In this document: piece by piece, positions 51,639 through 63,010 of the stretch | Layout: each line of letters begins with the position of its first letter | How positions within the stretch are numbered: position 1 is the stretch's first letter | Origin: Branchiostoma floridae | Lineage: Eukaryota; Chordata; Leptocardii; Amphioxiformes; Branchiostomatidae | Length of the DNA stretch: 64,000 nucleotides | Reading direction: 5' to 3' | Assembly (NCBI RefSeq): GCF_000003815.2 | Contig: NC_049991.1 | Coordinates: 21,748,200-21,812,199 of the forward strand | Program-made: the position numbers and the translations under genes | Notes under the pieces: generated by a model | Databases searched by the model: none | The model's input: the letters and a program-made list of their open reading frames with translations, nothing else | Told to the model about the DNA's origin: nothing

Positions 51639-53856
51639 ATGGCAGAAATCGAAGAAATCAGGAGACCAGAAGACGAGTTAGACGACGACGATGATATAGA
51701 TGATGAGGTTTGCTCATTGCTGAATATTTTTATCCCGTAATATTAGCGAATTCGCAAGGATTTTGTAGCACGTGTGTAAGACCGGGGTGGGGAGGGGGGC
51801 ATACATAACCTTGTTCCAAAATATTATATATCTGAGCTGAGTATCGTTGTGGGGAATACGTTTCCTTTGAAAATGATGTCCGTACAAGAAGCCGGTATAA
51901 TATAATTGTGATAGACGCTGCGTGCTCACTCAAGAAAGACGAAATATAACCTCAAAAAAAAAATAGCTGGTGAGTGACAGTCAAGGGCAGTTACATGAGG
52001 TCACCAAATTATTCCCCGTCGACCTCACATCACTTTTTTTTAAACGGTCCAATGACGCCTTGTTGGGAACTGATAAACATTCAGCAGAATACCGGGTATC
52101 ACTTGTCTGCATCTGCATAGGATACCCCCAAATGACCCCGCGAGGGGCAAAAGTAGGGGGGGAGCTGAGGCTCCCGGGTTAGGGCGGGCAGGCCGCCTGC
52201 CTGGCACGGAAGTGCTCAACGTTGGGAGCGCTTACAACCGTGCCAGGCAGGGCATTCCACTCGGGAATTGTGCGTGGGAAAAAAGAATGTTTGTAGATAT
52301 CGGTGCGTGCAAATATGTGTTGATATTTGAAGTCGTGACTACCCCGGGTGCGCCCTTGGGCAGGCTTCAGAATATTGCTAGCGTCTATGTTAATATTATT
52401 GTTGACTACTTTATAGAAAAAGGTGAGGCGGGCGTTCCTCCTCCTTTCGGAGAGAGGCAACACAAAAAACTTGTCTCGGGCAACACAAAAATGCTGTCGA
52501 AAAGTGTGTCATACAGATCTACATGTACTAGTAAATGTAACCCCACATGTGGCCACACAGGCCAGGGTATGCAGTGGTCCATGAAGTTTGAACGGGTATC
52601 ACTGCAGTGCAAATGCAAATCGGAAACGGCCGAGACCATCATATTCTCATGATGCGGGTCTCACATAGTTGTTTGTTAAGTTCTGACCACACCATGTCAT
52701 GTTTTCGGGACACAGATTGAGAAGACGTTATTTGAGCGGCTAGTGGGTCTCACATAGATGTTTTATGTAGTTCTATCGGACCCTGTCATATTTTCAGGAC
52801 ATGGAAGACGAGACGATATTTGAGCAGCTAGAGGGTCTCACAGAGATGTTCCCAGACAGTTCTGACCAAACCATGTCTTGGTGTGTGGGTCTCACATAGA
52901 TGTTTGAAATTTTATGTAGTTCTGACCAAACCCTGTCATATTTTCAGGATATTGAAGACGAGTCGTTATTTGAGCGGCTGGTGGGTCTCTCAGAGATGTT
53001 CCCGGACAGCATGCGTAGTGGGGTGTCTGGGGTAACCTCGCTGTCGGTGTCGGGCACGAAGTGGCTGTACCAGTTCACGCGTCGGAGCCTGTGGGTCGTC
53101 AGCACCTCCTTCATGATTCTGGTCCTCCCTGTCATCTTCGAGACAGAGAAGGCACAGATGGAGCAGCAGCAGTTGCAGCAGCAAAGACAGGTGATTATTG
53201 ATGCAATCTGAGGGTGTATGTGCTTACCAGCGGTCAAAGGTTTATCAAAGGCCAGATGGTTTACAATCAGATCTAGAATAGTAGAAAAAATGCAAGATAT
53301 TTGAATACAGAAGACACTTATGGAGCAGCAGCAGTTGCAGCAGCAAAGACAGGTGATTATATATGGCAGTCTGAGGGTGTAAGTGCTTACCAGCGGTCAA
53401 AGGTTTATGAAACGCCAGATTGTTTAGAATAGTAGAAACAAACTTAACACCTTTGAACAGAGAAGGCACTGATGGAGCAACAGCAGTTGCAGCAACAAAG
53501 ACAGGTGATTATCAATGGTAATCATAAAATTTTTTGCATCTTCCATGCTCTGGCATGTGTGATATCTCATGTAGGACTGGGATTTGCTGTATGGATGAGA
53601 TTGCTACCAAGCGAAAACATGTCTCTGTGTAATATGAAAAAAAGTAGCAGTTTCCAGTTCAATATCAACACCACCAATGAACTGTATCTGTTAGATATAA
53701 CATTGAGTGCAAGTGTTCTTAGTTACATTTTGAGCTTTCTTCTTTTTCTTTTTACCACAGATCCTTCTTGGCCCCAATGCTGCAGTTTCTGGAGGAATGC
53801 AAGGGGGCCTCGGTGGGATGCCCCTACCCCCGGGCATGCAACCTCAGCCAAGATAA
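51639..53856 (+). CDS. TOMM22: Mitochondrial import receptor subunit TOM22, 3 exons
   Basis: TOM22 is the central receptor and organiser of the outer-membrane TOM translocase. Exons: 51,639-51,707, 52,948-53,190, 53,761-53,856; total 135 residues, close to the ~140 of vertebrates. The N-terminus is acidic (ELDDDDDIDDE), as needed to bind presequences in the cytosol. The conserved block ERLVGLSEMFPDSMRS precedes the single membrane helix (LWVVSTSFMILVLPVIFETE). Then comes a Gln-rich intermembrane part (MEQQQLQQQRQ) and ILLGPNAAVSGGM. Donor of exon 1 is GAG/GTTTGC; the others are GT-AG. Intron 1 contains a LINE fragment and copies of the exon 2 start; intron 2 has copies of the exon 2 end. Confidence 0.95.
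52179..52463 (-). pseudogene. C-terminal fragment of a CR1/L2-type LINE ORF2
   Basis: Minus strand reads LTFFYKVVNNNINID, KYQHIFARTDIYKHSFFPRT and IPEWNALPGTVVSAPNVEHF, the usual closing segment of a non-LTR reverse transcriptase protein (RTR.SH, SFFPRTI..WN.LP). Only this last ~95 residues remain; a 5'-truncated insertion in TOMM22 intron 1. Confidence 0.8.
52690..52947 (+). repeat. Two copies of the TOMM22 exon 2 acceptor end
   Basis: CATATTTTCAGGACATGGAA (52,787) with GGGTCTCACAGAGATGTTCC, and a more drifted copy at 52,715-52,750, repeat the acceptor and first ~60 bp of exon 2 in intron 1. The copy at 52,799 keeps AG and an open frame for about 20 residues. Confidence 0.88.
53191..53515 (+). 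repeat. Two copies of the TOMM22 exon 2 donor end
   Basis: TGGAGCAGCAGCAGTTGCAG and CAGCAAAGACAGGTGATTAT recur at 53,319-53,360 and 53,470-53,515, each with the GTGATT donor. About 140-bp spacing. Confidence 0.9.
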
Positions 53857-55576
53857 CTTCCTCTACAACAGAACTTTTAGACATGTGTAGTCCAGAGAAA
53901 TTTACATCATACCAACTTTTAGGTAACGTGTAGAGATATACATTTGTACTTCATTCCAATCGTGTAGCAGCAGATGCGATATAAGTTCTGTTGGTTTTGT
54001 GCATTGAGCATGGATGCAGCTGTGGTTCTTTTTGTTTGTTTGCCAAACAATATGTCTAGTTTGCATTTGAACACCCCTTAAATGAAAAAAAAAACAGCTT
54101 ATGTTTTCTATATAGTTCACAAACCCTTGTTGGACTGTGTATCTTTGGACAACTGTGACATTCTGTACTCTGTTTTACAAATAAGGTTCCCACTCTCAAG
54201 CTTCTGATACTGGATGTGGCTCTATCAGTACAGATTCTAAGTATGACTGCAAGTACAATGATATGAACCGTTCTTCTGTAATGAAAGTAAATACAGAAAG
54301 TAAACAACCAACCAGAAATATGGACTATCTCTTTATTTACAACAGTTCATCTTCAGAAATACACTTTTATGATAATATAATATATGTGTGAATGTATCAA
54401 TAATGAGAAACAAGGATTTACTGTAGTTCCATTACGCATCAATCAAAACTGTTCAGAAACCTTTATTAAACTTTTACTAAATCATTCTACACGTAGAAGT
54501 GGTGAATTAGTATCTGTTCTATTCTAGCTTTGATTGGCTCCATGCCGATACCAGGGCCTTGTGACTCGGAACCTATCAAAGCTCTTGCCTACATGTACAT
54601 TGTATATTTGAGTTTTGGGGACAAATATTTAATTGCCCATGTTTATTATTGAGTGCCAGGGTGTTTAGCAAGGGAAGCAATCAGACGAGTAACATGGAGC
54701 CCCACATGTGGAACAGGACATCCTGGCTTCATCCCCCATCCGTGTACAACAGACCATCTACTAAAGTGAGAGATTTAAAAGGGCACTTTATTTACATCTC
54801 TACATTTTATACAGGATTTTAAACTATTCAGAAGAAGGATACAATCAACTGGTGAGGAAGGCAGACAGGAGGTTCAGAACCCTGTCTATACAGGCCACCT
54901 TTCCTTCATATCTTCGGAGTACTCACTGTACACATGGTCGGGCATTTGAATTTTCTACTGGAAAGTTTAGTTGGAAGCATTGTGTTTACTAATATAGTAG
55001 TATGGAATGCTGTATAATGCCCTGCAGTGTCAAGTAGTCTAAAGGCTGTTTCTGAAGTTTGTGCCCCTCTAACTCCATTTTATGGATGACATCTGTTCTA
55101 AATGTATGATCCCAACATAACAACCATATGGGGAATCATTGCATCAGATTTTGGCGTTCCTGAAAAATGTCATCCTCAGGTAATGGTTCTGACAAGTAGT
55201 AGGAAGACATTAATTGTGGTAGCCTCTGTAGCTTTTAGAGGCAGGGCTTATTTATTTGTGTTTTTTTTTCTGATGAAAAACCTTTTCTGATGGTTCTCAT
55301 TTTGTCATGTCTGGATGAATGCAATTAGAAAAAGTTTAATGAGAAAAATAATCACAAAAATGTCCTTCCAACGAGAGTCCACAACAAAAGCTATGTTGCA
55401 GCTGGCCTCTTGTCTGCATCTCATAAACGAAGTCTTCCATAAAATAAAGTTTGTCGGGCCTGAACTTGAAACTGTGAAACAGTCTTCAGGCTTGACTTGA
55501 ACTGATGATGATGGTACTCAGAGCTCAGGACTTTGGTCGGAATCGTTGTCATGGTAACGACACATCAGCAAACGTC
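53857..55576. other. TOMM22-CBY1 convergent 3' region
   Basis: No exon is visible. TOMM22 3' UTR presumably ends near an AT-rich stretch around 54,280-54,300 (AATGAAAGTAAATACAG). The rest is unassigned single-copy-looking sequence containing both genes' 3' ends. Confidence 0.5.
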
Positions 55577-56816
55577 TCATTTCTTCCTGCCCCTGCCGCC
55601 CCGCATCTCCTGAACTTCCTTCTCCAGCAGGTGGGACTCACACGTCTGCTCGGCAAGCTGCAGGGACAGAGGGGTGGTTGTTAGTATTGCAAACCTGGTA
55701 AAGCACCTAATGCCATAACTTAAGCCTCCACCAGGGCTACCTACTGGAGTGTTGGGTTGTTTGTATTGCATACCTGGTAAAAACACCACAAAGCATAACT
55801 CTAGCCTCCACCAGGCCTTCCTTTAAGGGAGTGCAAATTCAGCAAAATAATAATAATAATAGCCCAGGAGAGTAAGTCCTCACTAAGGTGAACATTCCCC
55901 GCCAGCCAATGTACCATTCTGGTAGCCAAACTCCCCTGGCAACCTATTCTCTATACTATAGCCAGCGTTGTCAGTCTAGTGTAACACTAACCACCACTTG
56001 GTTTGTTAGTTGCCATGGTGATCTCCCCCTTACTTAAATCTTACAGACCCCCCCTCCCCGAATACTGACCATGTCCAGGAGGATCTGCATCTTGAGTTTG
56101 AGCAGGTTGTTTTCCTCCTCCAGCTTCTGTTTGTCCTTCTTCAGCTTCACCACTTCTCTCTGGCTGACTCCGCTACCTCCGCCCTCTGCAACAATAAACA
56201 ATGAATTAGATAATTAAAAAACAGGGAAGGGTGAGAGTTTTGACTTACTGACTCCGCTACATCTGCTACAATAATCAATAGATAAATAAACAACAACAAG
56301 GAAGGTGAGGTTATTCGTTATTGGGAGGAGAGACTACTCTCCATTCACAGCCAGGGGCTGAATTGCTTTCAATAGACGGGGCTAATCGCAAAGGTCTGGA
56401 ACGAGCTGCCATTCAGCGCTAACTCAGGTAACTGCACCACAAATGTAGCAATTGCTCCAGGAGCGGCCATAGGACTGTAGGTTCATCAAATAAACAAACA
56501 AACCACAGATCCACTGTCCGTCCTGTTCCGTGATCTCCATGACGCCAAGCTTGATCCTGATTGGTCTGTGATCCAACCGAAACTCTGCTGCCTTCTGTGC
56601 TCAATCAAACAAACAAACAAACAAACAAACCTGAGAGCCACTGCCCGTCCTGGTACGTGATCTCGGCACCACCCAGCTTCACTCTGATTGGTCCATAGTC
56701 CAGCCCAAACTCCGCCGCTTTCTGCGCCTCGTCGATCGTGGACAGATTCGACAGCGAGGCCGATCGCCGTGGCGATGTCTTCTTAGGCGAGAACTTGTTT
56801 CCGAACAGCGGCATGG
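55577..56816 (-). CDS. CBY1: Chibby 1 (CBY1), 3 coding exons
   Basis: Chibby is a small coiled-coil protein of centrioles and ciliary bases that also antagonises beta-catenin in vertebrates. Coding exons: 56,631-56,816 (ATG 56,812-56,814), 56,070-56,185, 55,577-55,657; about 127 residues, the family's usual size. N-terminus MPLFGNKFSPKKTSPRRSAS is the conserved signature with the 14-3-3/phosphorylation-type RRSAS. Then LDYGPIRVKLGGAEITYQDG, a leucine coiled coil (KQKLEEENNLLKLKMQILLD) and the basic tail ESHLLEKEVQEMRGGRGRKK. The ATG is 2 bp inside an exon (acceptor TTTCAG), so a non-coding 5' exon must lie upstream, probably near 57.3-57.4 kb. Confidence 0.95.
56315..56480. mobile_element. 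Interspersed repeat, copy B
   Basis: Same family as 48,725-48,905 (CAGCCAGGGGCTGAATTGC, ACGAGCTGCCATTCAGCGC). It lies in a CBY1 intron. Confidence 0.7.
56490..56600 (-). repeat. Degenerate copy of the CBY1 first coding exon 3' part
   Basis: CACTGTCCGTCCTG, GTGATCTCCATGACGCCAAG and GATTGGTCTGTGATCC repeat 56,636-56,720 at about 80%, with the CAAACAAA donor-side run. The copied exon part is open but diverged (EFRLDHRPIRIKLGVMEIT). Confidence 0.85.
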
Positions 56817-57674
56817 CTGAAACCACAAATCAGACATTAAATTGTTTAATCATTATTGCATATGCACACACATGATCTGGACAATGTTTATTTAGATAGG
56901 ATACTGGTTTCTGTTATTGCACTGTCACAGTCTACCTTACAAAACTTCATCTACTAGTATCCTGTCCTGTGTTGTCGATCATGTAGTAGCATCAGGCTTG
57001 AAATTTTATAAATATTAATCAACACTGAATAAAAGAAGGCAACAAGTGCAAGCACTGTACACCACAATAGCTATGTAGGCTATTGATCAAATGCCTTGAT
57101 ATGACAGTACCTTGTCTTTCGATAAGAGCAAGTAGAATAATGCAAGACTTTTTAGTTCTGATCTTTGTCAAAATTTGATCAGTTCTGTCCAGTTCCCCCC
57201 TCCCCATGTTTGTTTACAAAAAGTTCTCTGTGTTTAGACGGCATTTCCTGGTAATGTAAGACGCTTCTTACCTCACTTTCACACAGAAGCTCACCTGTAG
57301 TATTACGTTTCTTTATTAGAAGTCACAGAAAGTCGTCCAATTGTCATCTAGAGTCTGAGGAAAAACGCATCGCCGCCGTCAGACAGTCACAGCTGGGAAC
57401 GATGGATTTGAAAAAAAAATGTACCCACAATCCTCTTCCTTATCGCCGGGTCCACTTTCTCTAAAAAATGAATAGTAATAAATCAGTTAATGTTGTTGCT
57501 TTTGTCTTACTTGGTGTTGAAAATCCAACTATAGATAATATACTTTATCTAATATTGTACAGAGAGGGAAAAAGAGAGAAAGTTAAGCTCTAAAGACCAG
57601 CATCCTAAATATTCCCCCTTAACGTAAGTCGGCTCGCCCATAGAACTTCCGGTCACCAATGACAACAAACCAAG
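56817..57674. promoter_or_regulatory. Divergent CBY1 / plus-strand gene promoter region
   Basis: Near the plus-strand start are an ETS-type ACTTCCGG (57,645-57,652) and a YY1-type CAAGATGGCGGC (57,671-57,682) that overlaps the ATG. No TATA is evident. The arrangement is a compact bidirectional promoter; the CBY1 non-coding first exon should map here. Confidence 0.55.
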
Positions 57675-59331
57675 ATGGCGGCCATCACCCGCACGGCGTC
57701 TCCCATGAACCTGCTGGAGGAGGACCTCCTGGCTCCGGCCGGCTCCGTGGAGCAGAAACACCGCGCGCTGCAGAAACAGCAGGAAGTCCCGGCCCGTATC
57801 CTTCCGTTTGTAGGGTGGAAATCGACGTAAAATGAAAGAAAACGAGCGGTTTCTTGTTGATAAATCACAAGTTTGGTCCGTACGCACCTGTTGCTATGGG
57901 ACGCTGTGGCGGGAAATTTGATCTTCAGTTGTCCTCATCAAAAGTTTTTCACCATTTAATAGCTACGCCCAATTGAGACTCTTACCTTTATTTGCCACTG
58001 AGACGTGTCGAAATTCGTATACAAAGCGATTGTTCATACCTGACCGTAGACACATTTTGTTTTTGAGGTTGCAGTATGTCTGTACGGAAGTCATATTTTG
58101 GTCCCCTCTGCGTAGGAAATGAGGTAGATGCACATGGTAACAGTTGCTCAATCGACTAGGTATCATATTGGTGTTGTCAGACGTTTCTTTCTTTGTCTTT
58201 GGTCTGTCAAGACCTGTTGAGCAGCAGGTTTATAACTGAAACCTCAACCTCTGAATTGATATGTAAATGGGTGAAGACAAATTTGACTTTAGTCCAATGG
58301 GAAACAAAAAGAAGAAAAAGTCAAGACAAAAATCAATCGAATAAGACTTAACCCCCCCTCCAGCCTTCCTGATTGGTTCAATCCAGCAGGTAAATGAGCG
58401 GATTTCTCACCTGGAGCAGGAGTTCCAGTCCTACACACACCTGGTCATCGAGAGCCGGCTGTCCGGCCGGGAGGAGGACGATTCACCTGATCCCCTCCTC
58501 ATGAGGTCCAGCTCCAAACTCAGAAGGAAGGTCAGGGAGAGAGGTTTGTGTGTTTGTTTATTTGTTGTTGTTTATACACACCTGGTCATCGAGAGTCGGC
58601 TGTCCTGCTGAGACGAGGATGACTCACCTGACCCCAAGATATTTCCTGTCTTCAACTTTTCAAGTTCAATTTCCTGGCACTTGTAGTATATGGAATTGTC
58701 AGTAGCCTTAATGGAGGCTGTGGGAAGATGTTAGACAGAATCACAATGATGATTAAAAGAAGAAACTCACAAGATATTCCACCAAGGTAAGACGATGCGG
58801 TCTTTGATTTGACATCATAGTCTTACCTTCATATTTTTTGCCCAACCCCAGAGCGGGAGAAGCGCCAGCTGGATGAGTTCTCGAGCGTGTACGCCAGCCG
58901 TTCGTCCCAGATGCTCCCAGAGGTGCGGTCACGGCGACGACCCGACCCCGGCGTCACCAAGGAGCGGTCCGACAAATCAGACAAGTCTCTAGAAGGGAAG
59001 AAGGAGAGGGGAGAGCCCAGACTCGTCGAGGTTTGTTTGTTTATTTGTTTGTTTTATGAGACATTTGCATTAAATTAGCATAAATGTCATCTATTCTTCC
59101 TAGGTTCCATTCATAAAACACATCAAGTGCTTAGTACTTGGTTGCAATCATAATGTGACTTGCAAATGCTACAGCATACTTGATAAATTACAACTAGAAA
59201 GGCTGACATTTGCTTAAGAGCAAATACAGCATATTTCAGCCATCTCCCTCCCCATGTCGTTGACCCCTGTGGCCACTGGAAAATGACATAAAAATCCCCA
59301 AATCTATAATTCTTAAGTGGTTCATATAAAG

Positions 59332-59397
<66 letters not shown>

Positions 59398-62269
59398 TGA
59401 GTCATTTGAATAAATATCTAGGGCACCCCTAAAGTACCAAATCAGGTCATGAGCTTACCTGGCCAGAACGAAAAGACTGAAGCAGTCTTTCGTGCACTGC
59501 GCCCTCAGACTGTATAACAATGCTGCATAGCACATAGCGTGTATGTTTTAACGTTTTGACTATGATTGTTTAGCAAATTTATTGTACATATTGTACCCAA
59601 TTCAGGGAGGCTTTGTATAGCTCCCCCTGCCTATGTACTTTTGAGGAATGATAATAAATGTTGAATGATGACATGAATGTTAATGACATGAGCCTATACT
59701 TGTAATCTTTTCTTTTATCAATTTCTGGCCACCATAGAATTCTCATTTTAGGGGTGCACCTCACTCAGATACATTGTCACAGTGGTAGAACTGCTCTCCC
59801 ATGCTGAATGGAATTTCAACAACCTCCTCTCCTAGACCACATTGCGGCTCCTGGTGGTGGTGGAGAAGACCTCTCCCGAACAAAATCGCAGCAAAATCAA
59901 ATCAGGACAATCCACTCAAATTTGGGCCAAAATATGGCATCTGGCGTCGGCAAGTGAAAACAAGGAAGCCAGCAAGGTTCTGGGATAGCGATTTCTTGAA
60001 CGAAGAGACGACAAGTGCTCAGATCGAAAAATTCATGACACATAAACCTCAGATACATTCTTCAGAACTGCCTGTTGTCACTCTGTAGCTTTAAGGTCTC
60101 ATTGATGTATTACTCCGAGTGGGTACCCTAAAATAGATCCAAGACAAAAAAATAAACGGCTGCATGGACGCACGTTTTTAGCGGTGAGAAATTGCCTTTT
60201 AGCCAGCGGAACTGATCTCAAAAGTTAGATTGGCGAAAGTTTGTTTGTAACAGACTAAAGAAATTAGCAGGTAAAGTTTTGCAGCTGCGCGCTAGGTCGG
60301 AGGTACACAGTCCTGGGTTCTGAGTGGTGCGGCTGTACACTAACAACGAAAAAGTGCCTTTTTTGGGAATTGACTAATCGTAGTTTGTAATTGCTATAAA
60401 AAAATATTCTATGTGTAGTTGACGTTGGCAATTTTTTCCCACGATATAGGGTAAATGTGCTCAACATAGAATGAAAAATCTGCTAAAATTTCACGTAGCT
60501 TCATTATGAACGCGCCCATATGTAAACCACGAATTATAACATGGAAGTCTATGGGAAGACAAAACTCATCAATGAGACCTTAATGTATTTGAGGTTATGT
60601 TTGCTCTCCAGTCAACTGTTCCCTTATTATCCCACTCACAGCTGCAGCAGTATCCCGGGTACGACCCCAGTGACCTGACCCCGTTGCCAGGCGACACCCC
60701 GCCCGAGGTCATCCTGCAGAGAGTGACCGATGCTGCCACAGACCTGAACAACAAGGTATGGATAACCGTTCCTTAAACAACTGCAACATGATAATGTACG
60801 TAGAAACAGTTATTGGCTTGTACCAGGGCTGATACGGGTTTCAGTGCTCTAGCACGCGTTGAAGAGCGGTCCGGGAATGAGCCCCGGACTGTCCCGCCTG
60901 CCTGTAGCTAATTAAGCTGACCCTGGTGGGTCCGTGTGTGGTCGGATCAAGCAACCTTCTCGGATCAAAACATGAATAAACAATCCTTTAAATTTATTAT
61001 AACCATAAAACAAGCTACATTATATATAAAAGTTTCTATTGCTGCAGTAACCTGGTACTTGTACCATTCTGCATACAGAGGCCTTTACAACGATTGCTAT
61101 GCCCGTTAGTTTCACAAGCAAACAGAGGGGCATTTTACCAGCCCAGTCCCACTTACCAATTTTCAAGCAGAAATTTGAATTTCAGTAATTGCAGTTTACC
61201 CATCATGTATGATATAGCTACTGTCTGTTAGATGATCCATACTGCACACATAGTAATATTATCATCTCAGGTTAGATACATGTATGGCTTCATGGCTTCA
61301 CGTGACAATCACAGGTATACCGTATAGCGCTGGACAACTGTGAATGATTCCAGTTGATTTCCCGAGTTATTTTAAGCACAATAACAATATGTCTTACTCA
61401 TTGTTTAACAACTGGTTTGACATATACCTTAGTATTATTTTCAACCCTGGCTGAGTGCTACCATAACCAGTTGGGTACATATCAGGCTGCATGTACCACA
61501 GTAGGAGGGGGTTAGCACAGTTTGTTAACCTGAGTAGGTATGTTCTGTAACATGCAGGGCTGTCTTCAGGATCAACCCCCTGTCTGACTCCAAGGATGGA
61601 AATTTGTATGTTGGGACAAAAATTTCACCTGTCCGCCCCAAAATTTTTATCTTCAGATAACGCTAGTTCACCTTTATTCGTGGGGTACCCCATATCCGCT
61701 GTTTTTAAAAACAGGGTTTTTAGGGTTATCAAGTCGATGGACACTGCAATATTTTGAAAAAAAACACTATGTTTTGAAAATCTAACATGTTGAAAATCAT
61801 CGTCCGTGGACGTGATATCTGCAAATGCCCAGTTTTTAAAACAACGGATTTAGGTTACCCAACGGATAAAGGTGAACTAGCGTTAACATTGAAACTGATG
61901 AAAAGGTATTTTTGTAAGCTTTAAATAACTGGTTTAACAGCTAAAATAAACTATCTGGACTCGGTAACAATAAGAAGGACAAAAAAATCAAAGCTGGAGA
62001 CTTCCCTGGTAACATGTAATGTTTAACAGCATGCCGGTTTCGATACTGATCATATTACTCAAATACTGATTAATCAAACACTGGATGTTTGAAATCTGAT
62101 GTAAGTGTAACAGTGGGTGTTATAGGTACATGTTATTTAGCTTGCATGTTTAACACAGGCGTCTTGTTTCCTGTATGAGATTGTATCTAACAATAAGTGT
62201 TCTGTTTTCTGTGTGGTCCAGGTTCCTCCCAAGGATGCTGACATCCACCTGTACAAGGTGTTACACAAG
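57675..62269 (+). CDS. Unidentified coiled-coil protein, first 5 exons
   Basis: Exons: 57,675-57,795, 58,364-58,543, 58,852-59,030, 60,642-60,755, 62,222-62,269, all with GT-AG sites; the first donor (CCC/GTATCC) is weak. Phases join. Visible parts: MAAITRTASPMNLLEEDLLA, then a short coiled coil (IGSIQQVNERISHLEQEFQS), an acidic patch (REEDDSPDP), a basic Ser/Arg region (LRRKVRER, VRSRRRPDPG, KERSDKSDKSLEGKKERGE) and YPGYDPSDLTPLPGDTPPEV. No enzyme motif. I do not recognise the family. By position it is the divergent partner of CBY1; in human that partner is, as I recall, FAM227A, but I see no residue match that I can vouch for. It continues past the right edge. Confidence 0.75.
59333..59396. 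repeat. TA microsatellite
   Basis: About 30 TA dinucleotides. The following ~270 bp (59,440-59,665) resembles a LINE 3' end (CTCCCCCTGCCTATGTAC, then ATAATAAATGTTGAATGATG). Confidence 0.95.
60091..60583. mobile_element. 490-bp MITE
   Basis: TTAAGGTCTCATTGATG at the left and CATCAATGAGACCTTAA at the right are a perfect 17-bp inverted repeat. No coding frame of note. It lies immediately before exon 4 of the coiled-coil gene. Confidence 0.85.
60756..61658. other. Intron of the coiled-coil gene
   Basis: No exon or repeat class recognised. A GC-rich stretch at 60,845-60,960 (CACGCGTTGAAGAGCGGTCC) differs in composition from its AT-rich surroundings and may be a repeat piece. Confidence 0.4.
61659..61884. 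mobile_element. Palindromic MITE, copy 2
   Basis: AACGCTAGTTCACCTTTATT to AGGTGAACTAGCGTT; same family as 21,281-21,498, including the GTTTTTAAAAACAGGGT and inverse blocks near each end. Confidence 0.85.
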
Positions 62270-62534
62270 GTGGTAATACTTCACTTGGGTCACTCACCTG
62301 GGCACTTGTTTAATCACTCAGTCTCACTCACTTACACTCATACTCACTCACTCACTCACTCATTCACACCTTTCACTCAATGTATTTCTGTCACAGGTGA
62401 AAACATGATGGTGATGGAATGTTGTAATCTGACACTACTTTTCCTGGATTATCTACATTTGTATGTGTAATCTGATACTACTCTTCCTGGAAGCTCTGAC
62501 AGCATTAGTGCCGCAGACTTTCTGATCACCACCT

Positions 62535-62905
62535 TCCTCCTGGAACCTCACAGGCACAGCATAATCTGGTACTTCTCTTCCTGGAACCACATGGTAATCT
62601 GATACTTCTCTTCCTGGAACCTAATGGTAATCTGATACTTCTCTTCTTGGAAGCTCATAGTAATCTGATATTTCTCTTCCTGGAACCTCACAGCATAATC
62701 TGATACTTCTCTTCCTGGAACCTCACAGCATAAATTGATACTTCTCTTCCTGGAACCTCACAGCATGATCTGATACTTCTCTTCCTGGAACCTCACAGCA
62801 TAAATTGATACTTCTCTTCCTGGAACCTCACAGCATAAATTGATACTTCTCTTCCTGGAACCTCACAGCATGATCTGATACTTCTCTTCCTGGAACCTCA
62901 CAGGC
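62535..62905. repeat. ~47-bp tandem repeat, ~8 units
   Basis: TGATACTTCTCTTCCTGGAACCTCACAGCAT units, alternating between TGATCTGATAC and TAAATTGATAC forms in a higher-order pattern. It follows the last recognised exon of the coiled-coil gene; I did not find the exon edge that seeded it. Confidence 0.9.
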
Positions 62906-62907
62906 AT

Positions 62908-63010
62908 TAGCCTGAGTATCATCCTCCGTAGTGATCGCTGGCTCACTGACCACGGTTAGCAAGCGAAAGTCGTGAGCCAGCGGTCACTACGGAGGATGAT
63001 ACTCAGGCTA
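62908..63010. mobile_element. Fold-back element
   Basis: Arms 62,908-62,946 and 62,972-63,010 are inverse with one mismatch in 39 (TAGCCTGAGTATCATCCTCC ...). Loop is 25 bp. It would form a strong hairpin in DNA or RNA. Confidence 0.9.

Noticed and set aside
59123..59398. Tyr-Ile repeat protein
   Set aside because: Pure translation of a TA microsatellite.
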